A DNA stretch of 64,000 nt from contig CAKOKQ010000009.1 in NCBI GenBank assembly GCA_934095825.1, forward strand, positions 1-64,000. Direction: 5' to 3'. Under the pieces are notes generated by a model that ran no database searches, was not told where the DNA came from, and saw only the letters and a program-made list of their open reading frames with translations. Below, one piece after another: positions 1 to 8,208 of this stretch. Within the stretch, counting starts at the first letter, position 1. Each line of letters opens with the position of its first letter. The stretch is from an uncultured Bacilli bacterium. Lineage in GTDB: Bacteria; Bacillota_I; Bacilli_A; RF39; UBA660. The position numbers and the translations under genes are program-made.

Positions 1-2
1 AT

Positions 3-50
3 TTAAAAGCTGAAAAAATACCTTTTCCAAAGAAAAAAGAAGCCAAGTAG
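3..50 (+). CDS. C-terminal tail of an unidentified gene (partial)
   Basis: An open frame enters from the left edge and ends at TAG (48-50). It gives about 15 residues, rich in Lys and Pro, ending PKKKEAK. It would converge on cotJC with a gap of only three bases. The fragment is too short to identify. It is listed only because the tight convergent spacing suggests the end of a real gene. Confidence 0.3.
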   Translation, partial: LKAEKIPFPKKKEAK

Positions 51-53
51 AAA

Positions 54-626
54 TTATTCATTTCCACTCAGCCCCTTTTGATTTTTATAATATTCATATA
101 ATTCTTTAAATCTATTATAATGAACTACTTCTCTTTGTCTTAAGAACAAAAGTGGTCCGATTAAATCCTCATCAGTTGCTAAACTTAACATATTTTCATA
201 ACCAGCTCTTGCTTTTTCTTCAGCCGCCATATCTTCACATAAATCAACTATTGGATCCCCAGTTGAGGCAAAATAACTCGCTGTAAATGGTACTCCCGAA
301 GGATTTACGGGATAAACTCCCCTACCATGGTCCATATAATATTCCGCAAGTCCAGCTTGCTCTAATTCTTCAACTGTAGCTCCTTTAATTAATTGCCTAA
401 ACATCGTCGCAATCATTTCACAATGGCCAAGTTCTTCGGTAGCTATCATATTAAGTAAAGCTTTTCCTTTTGCATCGGGCATCGAAAAACTTTGGGAAAA
501 ATATCTTAAAGCTGCTGCTAACTCCCCTGCATAGCCTCCTAACCCCGCAATAATATATTTAGCCATTCTTAAATCTTTTTTCTTAATATTTACTGGATAA
601 GCTAAATGTTTTTCATACTTATACAT
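54..626 (-). CDS. cotJC: Spore coat protein CotJC (manganese-catalase-like fold)
   Basis: A protein of 190 residues that matches CotJC, a spore coat component with a ferritin-like manganese-catalase fold. Two Glu/His clusters expected of the di-metal site are visible: ATEELGHCEM near residue 65, and AAEEKARAGYE followed by EVVHYNRF in the C-terminal half. A GGAGG sits seven bases before ATG at 626, so that start is preferred over in-frame starts further upstream. The gene overlaps the end of the CotJA/CotJB gene by eight bases, which suggests translational coupling, as in the cotJ operon of Bacillus. The family is known to be made in the mother cell. The identification is firm; activity as a catalase is not shown by the sequence. 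Confidence 0.9.
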   Translation of the reverse strand: MYKYEKHLAYPVNIKKKDLRMAKYIIAGLGGYAGELAAALRYFSQSFSMPDAKGKALLNMIATEELGHCEMIATMFRQLIKGATVEELEQAGLAEYYMDHGRGVYPVNPSGVPFTASYFASTGDPIVDLCEDMAAEEKARAGYENMLSLATDEDLIGPLLFLRQREVVHYNRFKELYEYYKNQKGLSGNE

Positions 627-1047
627 ACTTGATACCTCCATCATTATCCCAAGGCCAAGGATTTTTATAATAATCATAAGTATCCGTATAAGTACTAGTA
701 AGTTCTAAAGGACGATACATTCTTTCATATTTATTTAGATAATCTTTATACTTATTTACTTCTTCTCTAAATTTTTTATACATATCATAGTCATTTGGAT
801 GTAAATCTAAATACAAACTAATATCATTTAGAGCAAACTCACTTTCATTTATTTTTAAAAGAATTGCCTCTTCTTCTGTTTCGGGCATAACCTCTCTTGC
901 TTTATAATTTTTATAAGGAACATACTCATCTTTAAACATATTACCTCTAGCATAGCCAATCTTACAGTCAACTAGTTTTGAACTGTTAATATTATCATTA
1001 TTAGGTAATTTTCCTGTTACTAGAAAATCAATATCATCAAAAAACAT
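619..1047 (-). CDS. Spore coat CotJA-CotJB fusion protein
   Basis: A protein of 142 residues. The C-terminal two thirds match CotJB: a helical ALNDISLYLDLHPND segment, a long Lys/Glu/Tyr helix and the typical NPWPWDND tail. The first 55 residues contain GYARGNMFKDEYVPY, which resembles the short CotJA motif with a G-x-x-F-x-x-L/Y-x-x-P-Y pattern. In most spore formers cotJA and cotJB are separate genes, so this looks like a fusion. ATG at 1047 has a strong GGAGGGAG ribosome site. It is the first gene of an operon with cotJC. The CotJB assignment is strong and the CotJA part is moderate. Confidence 0.8.
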   Translation of the reverse strand: MFFDDIDFLVTGKLPNNDNINSSKLVDCKIGYARGNMFKDEYVPYKNYKAREVMPETEEEAILLKINESEFALNDISLYLDLHPNDYDMYKKFREEVNKYKDYLNKYERMYRPLELTSTYTDTYDYYKNPWPWDNDGGIKYV

Positions 1048-1111
1048 AATTTCTCCCTCCTAAAAATAACCTATGTATTTTAAATATAATTGTCTATGCT
1101 AAAACCTATTT

Positions 1112-1612
1112 TTATATATTAAAATACTTTTTTAAGAGAAAATAATTATCGATAATATATAGTAAACAAAGGATAAAGGTTAATTTATTTGGCATTTTCT
1201 CTATAATTTTATTCATCTTTTTTAAGAAAAACTTATCTATTATTAAAGAACCTGTAGCCCAACCAAGTGATACTAAGACATTAACATATTTTCCTATACT
1301 TAAAGGCCATGTCTCGTAAGTCCATTTATCTTTACCGAGAATAAATCTTGCTAAATGACCGCCCATAAACTCTAATACGGTTAGAATGATAAAACTTAAG
1401 ATAAAGAAAACTAAATCTCTAAACTTTTTATTTTCTTGTTTTTTTAATAACTTATCTAAAAACATAATAATAAGAAAGCCAAAGAAGTAAATTGGCGTAA
1501 AAGGTCCAAAAAGAATACCACTTGAATAATTACTTCTTATAAAAACATTACAACAAGTTTCAAATAGAAAGCCTAAAATACTATAATATATGTAATAATT
1601 AATCCATTTCAT
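1112..1612 (-). CDS. PF06541-type membrane protein (putative ABC-transporter type IV / CmpB family)
   Basis: A protein of 166 residues with four or five hydrophobic segments. The early LFGPFTPIYFFGF and the LEFMGGHLARFILG motif are characteristic of the PF06541 family of small Bacillota membrane proteins, whose role is unknown. It resembles the larger family member at 32639-33391 (GPYLPIYGFG, IEFIGG), so the genome has at least two. No strong ribosome site is visible before ATG at 1612. The family is fairly sure; function is unknown. Confidence 0.6.
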   Translation of the reverse strand: MKWINYYIYYSILGFLFETCCNVFIRSNYSSGILFGPFTPIYFFGFLIIMFLDKLLKKQENKKFRDLVFFILSFIILTVLEFMGGHLARFILGKDKWTYETWPLSIGKYVNVLVSLGWATGSLIIDKFFLKKMNKIIEKMPNKLTFILCLLYIIDNYFLLKKYFNI

Positions 1613-1780
1613 ATTAGTATCTTAACCGTTATTGAAAAAATTATACTAATTTTGCTGCTCATTTTATCTATCTTTTTAAATGTAATTGCTTTACTTGACG
1701 CTTTTGAGTTTTAGTTTACCTTATTGTTTTATGATACCAAAAAATATGTTATTATATCCTTAATGATAGATGGTGATAAA

Positions 1781-2386
1781 ATGAAAATTACATTAATTAA
1801 TAAAGATGATGAGAGATTAAAAATACCTTGTTATGAAGTTAATGATTTTGAGAATAAAAATTTTTATCAAGACTTAATTAATCAGATGACAGAAATTAGT
1901 TTGACCAATCATGCTTTTGCGGCAGCCGCACCCCAATTTGGCATAAATAAAAGATTTATTTTAATATTAAATTCATCAGAAAATACATCAGTAAACAATA
2001 GCACTGATACTCAAAAAAACAAAGAAATATGCAAAGATTATGAGATTATACCCTATTTCAATCCTAAAATTACTGCTATGAAAGGGTTGCAATATTATTA
2101 TGAAGGCTGCATGAGTATTAAAGGCGTGCTTGGTAAAGTGGCAAGACCTTATTATATTGAGTTTGATTATCAAGATATAAATGGCAATCACCATCATAAG
2201 ATATCAAAAGATTTTGAAGCCATTGTCATTTGTCATGAGATAGACCATTTAGATGGCATTTTATTTACTGATAAAGCCGAAGATTTGATATATAATGTAG
2301 ATTCTGAGCTAAAACTTACTATTAGAAATAAACATCCTAAAGTGATAATATCAAAAGATATCCAATTTAATCAAAAGAATATGTAA
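1781..2386 (+). CDS. Peptide deformylase-like metalloprotease
   Basis: A protein of 201 residues carrying all three deformylase motifs in order: AAAAPQFGI (the GxGxAAPQ box, with its first glycines replaced), YEGCMSI (EGCLS, metal-binding Cys) and CHEIDHLDGILF (HExxH). Deformylases remove the N-formyl group from nascent proteins in the cytoplasm. The altered first motif and an Asn/Ser-rich insertion near residue 70 make it divergent, so it may be a second, specialised copy and not the housekeeping enzyme. ATG at 1781 was chosen because the similarity starts there; the preceding in-frame stretch from 1724 does not look like protein. It stands alone. Confidence 0.85.
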   Translation: MKITLINKDDERLKIPCYEVNDFENKNFYQDLINQMTEISLTNHAFAAAAPQFGINKRFILILNSSENTSVNNSTDTQKNKEICKDYEIIPYFNPKITAMKGLQYYYEGCMSIKGVLGKVARPYYIEFDYQDINGNHHHKISKDFEAIVICHEIDHLDGILFTDKAEDLIYNVDSELKLTIRNKHPKVIISKDIQFNQKNM

Positions 2387-2582
2387 TTTAAATTAATGTT
2401 AAATCCAAAATATAACTATAAAAATAGAACAATTATCTAAGTAGATTATAATTAGTCTTATCAAAAATTAAAATAATTGGATATAAAAGAAGCGATAAAG
2501 TGAATAACGAAGTTAAAAAAATACTGTTTTCTAAACCAGAAAATTATGTTATACTTTCTAATATAGAAAGTAGTTGATTATT

Positions 2583-3113
2583 ATGGCTAAAAAGAAATTG
2601 CCTAGTACTTATCAAAAATATATAATTTTAATTGTTGGTATCTTGGGACTATTTATTATGTCTTTCTTAATTTATACTTTTGTTAAAGATATTAACAATA
2701 ATAAGGCTAATTCTTCTTATTTAGTAAAACATAAATTAGTTACAAAATCATACAATATTACGGAAGATTTAAGTGAGTTAAAAAATAATAAAGGTACTTA
2801 TTTCGTTTATTTATCTTATACTGGTAGTAAAGAGATATATTCTTTAGAAAAAGATTTAAAGAGTTTAATTAAACAGTACAAGTTAAAGGATAAGTTTTAC
2901 TATGTTAATTTAGATGGTTTAAAGGAAAATGCTAATAAAATTAGTGCGGTAAATGAGTTATTAGGGCTAAATGAGGTTCAAGTTACTAAAGTTCCTACTA
3001 TCATTTATGTAACTAATGGCGAAATAAAAAAAGGTAATATTATTACGAGATTAGATGATAATTTGTTTGAAAAAGGTGATTTTCAACAGTTATTAGATAT
3101 TAATGACCTCTAA
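2583..3113 (+). CDS. Membrane-anchored thioredoxin-fold protein without CxxC
   Basis: A protein of 176 residues with a basic N-terminus, one membrane helix (about residues 13-35) and an extracytoplasmic domain with thioredoxin-like order: a strand (TYFVYLSYTG), a helix, a strand (KFYYVNLDG) and KVPTIIYV with the cis-proline position. The usual CxxC is replaced by a Thr/Gly/Ser stretch, so a redox role is unlikely. Relatives in Gram-positive bacteria are annotated as PedC/BrcD-like or thioredoxin-like. A hairpin terminator overlaps its stop codon. The fold is inferred; the function is unknown. Confidence 0.5.
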   Translation: MAKKKLPSTYQKYIILIVGILGLFIMSFLIYTFVKDINNNKANSSYLVKHKLVTKSYNITEDLSELKNNKGTYFVYLSYTGSKEIYSLEKDLKSLIKQYKLKDKFYYVNLDGLKENANKISAVNELLGLNEVQVTKVPTIIYVTNGEIKKGNIITRLDDNLFEKGDFQQLLDINDL

Positions 3114-3127
3114 GGGGTCTTTTTTTA
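3105..3127 (+). terminator. Rho-independent terminator overlapping the stop codon
   Basis: GACCTC and GGGGTC pair (with G-T wobbles) around a TAA that is itself the stop codon, followed by seven T. It separates the thioredoxin-like gene from the ribosomal protein operon. Confidence 0.7.
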
Positions 3128-3148
3128 ACAAAAAAATGCAAGTTTTGT

Positions 3149-3177
3149 TTGACTTTAAGAGGGACTTACTATATACT
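3149..3177 (+). promoter_or_regulatory. Sigma-A promoter of rplM-rpsI
   Basis: TTGACT (3149-3154), a 17-base spacer, then TATACT (3172-3177). It is close to consensus and 86 bases upstream of the rplM start, which leaves a leader of about 80 bases. Confidence 0.8.
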
Positions 3178-3262
3178 TTTAAATGGTACATTTTATTTAT
3201 ACAAAAATTATTAGATGTGGGAAGTCGAAATAACAAGTAGTATAATTGAAAGGGAAAAAATT

Positions 3263-3694
3263 ATGAATACATTCATGCAAAAAAAAGAAACTGTAGACCG
3301 TAAATGGTATGTTATCGATGCAGAAGGACAAACATTAGGGCGTCTTGCAACTAAGGTTGCTACTGTACTTAAGGGTAAACATAAACCAACATACACACCT
3401 CATGTTGATTGTGGTGATTATGTTATCGTTATTAATGCTAGTAAAGTTGTTTTAACTGGTAATAAATTAAACGATAAGATGTATTACAATCATAGTAGAT
3501 ATGCTGGTGGCTTAAGAGAAAGAACTGCCCAAGAAATGATTACTAAATATCCAGAAGAAATGGTTGAAAGAGCTGTTAAAGGTATGTTACCAAAAGGACC
3601 TTTAGGAAGACAAATGTATAGAAAATTATTTGTTTATGCTGGTTCTGAATATGAACAAGTTGCTCAAAAGCCAGAAGTGTTAGAAGTTAAGTAG
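3263..3694 (+). CDS. rplM: 50S ribosomal protein L13
   Basis: A 143-residue protein, the normal length for L13. Family motifs are clear: [16 protein letters not shown] at the N-terminus, [25 protein letters not shown] and a C-terminal [17 protein letters not shown]. L13 binds 23S rRNA early in assembly of the large subunit. ATG at 3263 is chosen because it follows AAAGGGA and gives the standard N-terminus. It is cotranscribed with rpsI 13 bases downstream from the promoter at 3149. Confidence 0.97.
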   Translation: MNTFMQKKETVDRKWYVIDAEGQTLGRLATKVATVLKGKHKPTYTPHVDCGDYVIVINASKVVLTGNKLNDKMYYNHSRYAGGLRERTAQEMITKYPEEMVERAVKGMLPKGPLGRQMYRKLFVYAGSEYEQVAQKPEVLEVK

Positions 3695-3707
3695 GAGGTA
3701 ATATAGA

Positions 3708-4127
3708 ATGACAGATAAAAAAGTATGGACTGGTACTGGTCGTAGAAAAAGATCTAGTGCTCAAGCAAGATTAACATTAGGTAAAGGTAAAATCGTTGTT
3801 AATGGTGTAGCTGTTGATGAATATATGCCTTATGCAACTTTAGTTATGGATATTAAACAACCACTTGTTGCTACTGGTAACGAAGAAAAATTCGATATCG
3901 AAGTAACAGTTAAGGGTGGTGGCTTCTCTGGACAAGCTGGCGCTATTCGTCATGCTATTACAAGAGCTTTAATTGAATTTGATGCTAATGCTGATCAAAC
4001 AAGAGAAGACTCATATCGTAAAGTTCTTAAAAAAGCTGGTTTCGTTACAAGAGATCCAAGAGTTAAAGAGCGTAAGAAATACGGACTTAAAAAAGCACGC
4101 CGTGCTCCACAATTCTCTAAGAGATAA
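3708..4127 (+). CDS. rpsI: 30S ribosomal protein S9
   Basis: A 139-residue S9 protein. It has the [15 protein letters not shown]-terminal box, [36 protein letters not shown] and the conserved SKR C-terminus that contacts the P-site tRNA in the small subunit. It follows rplM with a GGAGG ribosome site and ends before a strong terminator, so the two form a closed operon. Confidence 0.97.
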   Translation: MTDKKVWTGTGRRKRSSAQARLTLGKGKIVVNGVAVDEYMPYATLVMDIKQPLVATGNEEKFDIEVTVKGGGFSGQAGAIRHAITRALIEFDANADQTREDSYRKVLKKAGFVTRDPRVKERKKYGLKKARRAPQFSKR

Positions 4128-4145
4128 TATATTAATAGTTTCATT

Positions 4146-4177
4146 CCTCATAGACTTAAGTGTTTATGGGGTTTTTT
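4146..4177 (+). terminator. Terminator of the rplM-rpsI operon
   Basis: CCTCATAGAC pairs with GTTTATGGGG (10 base pairs including G-T) around a six-base loop, followed by TTTTTT. A degraded look-alike of the second half occurs at 4973-5000. Confidence 0.8.
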
Positions 4178-4407
4178 GCTATTTTGGCTAATAAAATGAT
4201 AATTTGAAATTAAGAGTAAATCCTATTTATAATACTCACTTTGTTAATTTTGAGTTTTAAACGGTATTAATTTATCAAAGCTTATTGAAATGAAAATGTT
4301 TATAATATATTATAAAAATATGTTTTTAAGTGCTAAGCACATTTTGGTATATATTACATATTTTAGAGTTTTATAGAATTACACAAAAGAAAGAAGGAAA
4401 AATAGAT

Positions 4408-4905
4408 ATGTCTAATAAATATTATAAAATAAGAGTAGATGATTTATTCAATATAAATTATTATGGAATTAAGGCAGATAATAACACTCCAGCTCACCCC
4501 CAAAACTTTAAAAGTTTAAAATATTTATATAAAATCAGATATCCAAAACTTATGGAAAAAGCCGACGAATTAGCATATATGAATTACGCCGTCAAAGAAC
4601 AAAATGAAATATCAAAAGGTGAAATGGACAAATATAATGTTCCATATTATCTTTTAGTTACAGACACATGGTCAAATGGTTTCTTTGAGTATAAAGAACT
4701 ACTAACTGGTTTAACAATTTTAATTCCATCAGAAATTTATGCTAAATCATATGGATATCCTCTAAAATTAAGAGAAGAAATAACGCCAGAAGAATTAGCT
4801 GATTTATTCAATGATGATTATATAAGAAGAATAAGTAATTTGTTTGGAATTTTATTAAAAGATGAAGAAAAAAATAATATAAGATGTCAAATACTAAAAA
4901 AATAA
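4408..4905 (+). CDS. Unknown protein, accessory insert between rpsI and cwlD
   Basis: A 165-residue soluble protein that I do not recognise. It has no signal peptide and no membrane segment. It is rich in Tyr, Lys and Asn, with an acidic helical C-terminus (EEITPEELADLFND). ATG at 4408 has an AGAAGGA ribosome site; the frame extends upstream without coding character. It lies in the accessory segment that separates rpsI from cwlD and is followed by short duplicated fragments of neighbouring sequence, which suggests it arrived by recombination. Confidence 0.6.
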   Translation: MSNKYYKIRVDDLFNINYYGIKADNNTPAHPQNFKSLKYLYKIRYPKLMEKADELAYMNYAVKEQNEISKGEMDKYNVPYYLLVTDTWSNGFFEYKELLTGLTILIPSEIYAKSYGYPLKLREEITPEELADLFNDDYIRRISNLFGILLKDEEKNNIRCQILKK

Positions 4906-4939
4906 AGTGTATTTATAGACGGATTTTAATTTATTGGGC

Positions 4940-5000
4940 TAAAGGAACAAATTTCAATGAACTTTATGCTGTATAGACTTAAGCGTTATGATTTTTTGCT
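4940..5000. repeat. Mosaic of two duplicated fragments (Abi_2 gene piece and rpsI-terminator-like piece)
   Basis: Bases 4940-4972 match 8388-8420, inside the Abi_2 gene, at 30 of 33 positions. The adjoining 4973-5000 resembles the rpsI terminator region (TAGACTTAAG, then ATG, then TTTTTTGCT) but no longer forms the stem. Both are non-coding here and look like footprints of recombination. Confidence 0.6.
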
Positions 5001-5096
5001 TTTTAGATATTAATACACAAGCAAAATTAAATTATATTTGCTGTTAAAATATAATTTTGTGTTATTATGAAATTATAATAAGAAAGGAGATATAAA

Positions 5097-5699
5097 ATGA
5101 CAGAAGTGTATTTACTTAGACATTTAGAAACTTTGAAGGTAAATAATATTGAAAATGACGATTCATTACAATTAAAAAATGAAAAAATGATACTAAGTAT
5201 AAATTTTGAAAAAATAGCTTATGAAAAATCTAAGAATAAGGACATGCAAAACATTGATGTAGTATTTTAATAAAATTATGTAAGAACGATAGCTACCGCG
5301 AAGTATTTTACAAAAGATGAAATAAACATAATTGCTTCTTTTGGCGAAAGCAGATTCGGTGTTGAAAGCTGGGAAGAATTACCAGAAGGATTTGGAAATA
5401 AACAATACGCTGATTTTGATTATCGTATGTCTAATGGCGAGTCGCTAAATATGTTAATAGAAAGAGAAAAAGTAGCTTTTAATAAAATTTTAGATGATTA
5501 TAAAGATAAGAAGATATTAATAGTTTGGCACTCTACAGCGCTTACTTCTTTACTTACTTTATGGTGTGATGTCGACTTTACTGGCGATTATAAGTTTAAT
5601 AACAAAGTTTTTTTAAATGGCAAATGGAATTATTGTCAGACTTTTAAACTCGTCTTTAATAATAATAAAGAACTAATTAGTATTGAGAATATTGAATAA
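5097..5699 (+). pseudogene. Histidine phosphatase (phosphoglycerate-mutase-like) pseudogene with two adjacent stops
   Basis: One reading frame of 201 codons is interrupted only by TAA TAA at 5268-5273. The N-terminal part begins VYLLRHLET, the phosphohistidine motif (usually RHGET). After the stops come NYVRTIATAKYF (usually SxxxRAxxTA), a conserved Gly-Glu-Ser and IVWHSTALTSLL with the second catalytic His. At the stops the family has two small residues, often Ser-Ser; TCA to TAA at each would explain the break without any frameshift. AGAAAGGAG precedes ATG at 5097. The family removes phosphates from small metabolites. The gene is presumably dead, unless the stops are read through or are sequencing errors. 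Confidence 0.75.
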
Positions 5700-5723
5700 A
5701 TAGATTAATAATAAAAACCAAAG

Positions 5724-5801
5724 AACATAAATTTTAATATGAAAAAGTTTTTAATATTAAGTTTATGTTTTTTATTGTCCTTAACTTGTGTTAGAGCATC
5801 C
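5724..5801 (+). repeat. 78-bp direct repeat, copy 1 (truncated 5' end of cwlD)
   Basis: Identical to 7477-7554 except for one base. It contains the cwlD start codon and 20 codons for its signal peptide, then stops abruptly. The two copies flank the transglutaminase-like gene, so the segment between them was inserted or duplicated recently. Confidence 0.9.
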
Positions 5802-5923
5802 CGATGGTTTTTTATATAAAAATAAGTATAATATTCAATCACATTTCTGCAATTAATTATTACACTTTTATAGTACCAAAAGTCTATAATCATAAAGATT
5901 ATAAATTTAAAAGCTTTTAATAT

Positions 5924-7318
5924 TTATAGAATAAAGCTATTTTCGTTTTTTTGTTTACCATTATTTATTTTATTGAATAATTTATTAAATCTTGATTTGT
6001 TTAAAAAATCCATATCATCTTTATTAAATTTAGGCCAATAATTAGCAATGAAATTGCAGGCACTTATTATTTCTTCTCTTGGATAATCTTTTGGACAATC
6101 ATAGTCGTCAAGGTTATACATTCCATGTGACTTTCTAAATGTGTCGGTTGATTCTAAAAAATATTGATTTTCCCATAATTTTAAATTAGACTCCATCCAT
6201 GTTGCATCAATCCAATAAAAAATACTGTTTATTTCCACAACATTAAAAGCATGACCAGCTTTTTGCGGATTTATAAGATTCTTACTACTAACATATTCAC
6301 AATTTACATTAGCCATAGTTAATAACTCTTCTAATACTGTTGCATAATCGCGACATACACCGATACCACCACTAAATAAATCATAAAAACTTCTCCAAGG
6401 TACTGTGCCTTTTTGACAATTATCATAATCATATTTAAAATAGTTAACTACGAAATTTGTTAAGTAAATGGTTTTTTGGAGTTCTGTTGCATCGTCCGGA
6501 ATTTTGGAAATGATAAAATTTAAAAATATTATTGCAAATTTAAATCGTGCTAAAGATTCAAAACTCATTCCAAAGCATTTAATTGTTATAGGGATAGCAA
6601 AACTATCAAAATAGTAAGTTTTATTAGTGTCTATTTGTTCATGACATTTTTCAATGTTAAGTGTATAACTTATATCCTCATATGGATATCCTTCTGTATT
6701 TGAATAAACATCTAATACAGTTTCGAATATTCTCAAAAATTTTGGATCTTCTACAGAAATATTAAAGTGTAATTTTTTAGAAAAACCATTATTTATAAGA
6801 AATATTGCGTTTCCTATAGCCGTGAAAAATTCTTTATAATTGTTTTCTCCATTAAGATAAATGGTAAAATCATAAAAAATATTAGCGTCATTAATTTTAT
6901 ATATCAATTTTTTTAATACTTGTGGTTGAAGACTTATGATTGCAGAAAAATTATTGATTGAATAATGAAATTTTGGATTTTCGATTAATTGCAATAAAAT
7001 ATCGTCTTTAATATTTTGAACATCATTAACTTTAATGTGAAACAAATTTAACAATTTTAATATTTCGGTTAAATTACTAGAATTAATAGCGTTTGCATTC
7101 ATTGTTATTACAGCATTTCCATATTTTCGTCTAAAAACATCAATATGCTTGCTTATAAATTCGTAAATTTCACTATCGGTAGCATCTTCAATATAAATAT
7201 TTTTATCATTCAAACAAATAAGACTGTATGGATATTCCTTATGTTTAGAAATATACACACCAATTTCGCCAAACTTTTCAAATAAATCTAAATTATTTAA
7301 AAATATTATATCACTCAT
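5924..7318 (-). CDS. Transglutaminase-like cysteine peptidase domain protein
   Basis: A 464-residue soluble protein. The last third contains a transglutaminase-core triad: Cys in GGIGVCRDYA, His in AGHAFNVVE and Asp in YWIDATW, in the right order and spacing. The first 270 residues are an unrecognised alpha/beta region with many aromatic and Asn residues. Bacterial members act as peptidases or cross-linking enzymes; no substrate can be inferred. It lacks a signal peptide. It runs opposite to its neighbours, lies inside a segment bounded by the 78-bp cwlD repeat, and so looks like a recent insertion. The domain call is firm; the role is unknown. Confidence 0.75.
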   Translation of the reverse strand: MSDIIFLNNLDLFEKFGEIGVYISKHKEYPYSLICLNDKNIYIEDATDSEIYEFISKHIDVFRRKYGNAVITMNANAINSSNLTEILKLLNLFHIKVNDVQNIKDDILLQLIENPKFHYSINNFSAIISLQPQVLKKLIYKINDANIFYDFTIYLNGENNYKEFFTAIGNAIFLINNGFSKKLHFNISVEDPKFLRIFETVLDVYSNTEGYPYEDISYTLNIEKCHEQIDTNKTYYFDSFAIPITIKCFGMSFESLARFKFAIIFLNFIISKIPDDATELQKTIYLTNFVVNYFKYDYDNCQKGTVPWRSFYDLFSGGIGVCRDYATVLEELLTMANVNCEYVSSKNLINPQKAGHAFNVVEINSIFYWIDATWMESNLKLWENQYFLESTDTFRKSHGMYNLDDYDCPKDYPREEIISACNFIANYWPKFNKDDMDFLNKSRFNKLFNKINNGKQKNENSFIL

Positions 7319-7476
7319 AATAAATAACTCCTATTTTAAAATATCATAAAAACCTTTCAAATTCAATTCCTATCTAATATCCTTTGTATTTATATAAATT
7401 GTATTTTTTTCTTTTTTATAAAGGCAAGAAACAATTAACTTATTTATTTAAATATAATTCTAAGTAAAACAATTAA

Positions 7477-7554
7477 AACATAAATTTTAATATGAAAAAG
7501 TTTTTAATATTAAGTTTATGTTTTTTATTGTCCTTAACTTGTGTAAGAGCATCC
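7477..7554 (+). repeat. 78-bp direct repeat, copy 2 (intact 5' end of cwlD)
   Basis: This copy is continuous with the full cwlD gene. It differs from 5724-5801 at one position (an A in place of T within the signal-peptide codons). Confidence 0.9.
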
Positions 7555-8121
7555 ATGCCTTTAACTGGAAAAACTATAATTTTAGACATCGGACATGGCG
7601 GTGATGATCCCGGAACTAGTTATCAAAATATTTTGGAAAAAGATCTCAATTTAGCTATAGGTTTAGAACTAGAGAGTGAACTTTCTAAAAATGGTGCCAG
7701 TGTCATTTTAACCAGAGAAGGCGATTATGATTTAGCCAGTCCCAATGCTTACAGGAGGAAAAAAAGTGATTTTGATAATCGTATCGACTTAATTAACAAT
7801 TCTAATGCCGATGTTTACTTATCTATCCATATTAATTACTTAGAAAACTCATCATATTATGGCGGTCAAATATTTTATTATGGTGAAGAAAATAAAAAAT
7901 TAGCCGAAAATCTCCAATCACAATTTAATAAAATAAGTTATCCCAGGAGTATCAAACCGATGCCAAATATTTACATGTATCGTCGTCTAAAAATTACAGG
8001 TGTCCTTGTAGAATGTGGCTTTATCTCCAATAAAAAAGAAAGAGAAAAATTAATTACACCAGCCTATCAAAAAGAAATTGCTAAAAGTTTAACAGAAGGG
8101 TTAATCCTTTATTTCACTTAA
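7492..8121 (+). CDS. cwlD: N-acetylmuramoyl-L-alanine amidase, CwlD type (spore cortex)
   Basis: A 209-residue secreted amidase_3 enzyme. It has a signal peptide (residues 1-20), then zinc ligands in IGHGGDDPG, ILEKDLNLA, LSIHINY and VECGFISN. The length, the RRKKSDFDNRIDLIN segment and the position after rplM-rpsI match CwlD, which trims stem peptides to make muramic-delta-lactam in the spore cortex, allowing germination enzymes to work. In Bacillus subtilis cwlD also lies shortly after rpsI; here an accessory insert separates them. The ribosome site is poor. The family is certain and the CwlD subtype is likely. Confidence 0.85.
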   Translation: MKKFLILSLCFLLSLTCVRASMPLTGKTIILDIGHGGDDPGTSYQNILEKDLNLAIGLELESELSKNGASVILTREGDYDLASPNAYRRKKSDFDNRIDLINNSNADVYLSIHINYLENSSYYGGQIFYYGEENKKLAENLQSQFNKISYPRSIKPMPNIYMYRRLKITGVLVECGFISNKKEREKLITPAYQKEIAKSLTEGLILYFT

Positions 8122-8208
8122 ACTTCACAAATTAATTACAAAAATACCACTTAATTTAGATATCATTTGACTGTCAGGTGTGATATAATTTAATAATAGG
8201 TGAATTGT

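Noticed and set aside
1988..2197. Leftward open frame opposite the deformylase gene
   Set aside because: It is an antisense shadow of a well-conserved coding region, without a start signal.
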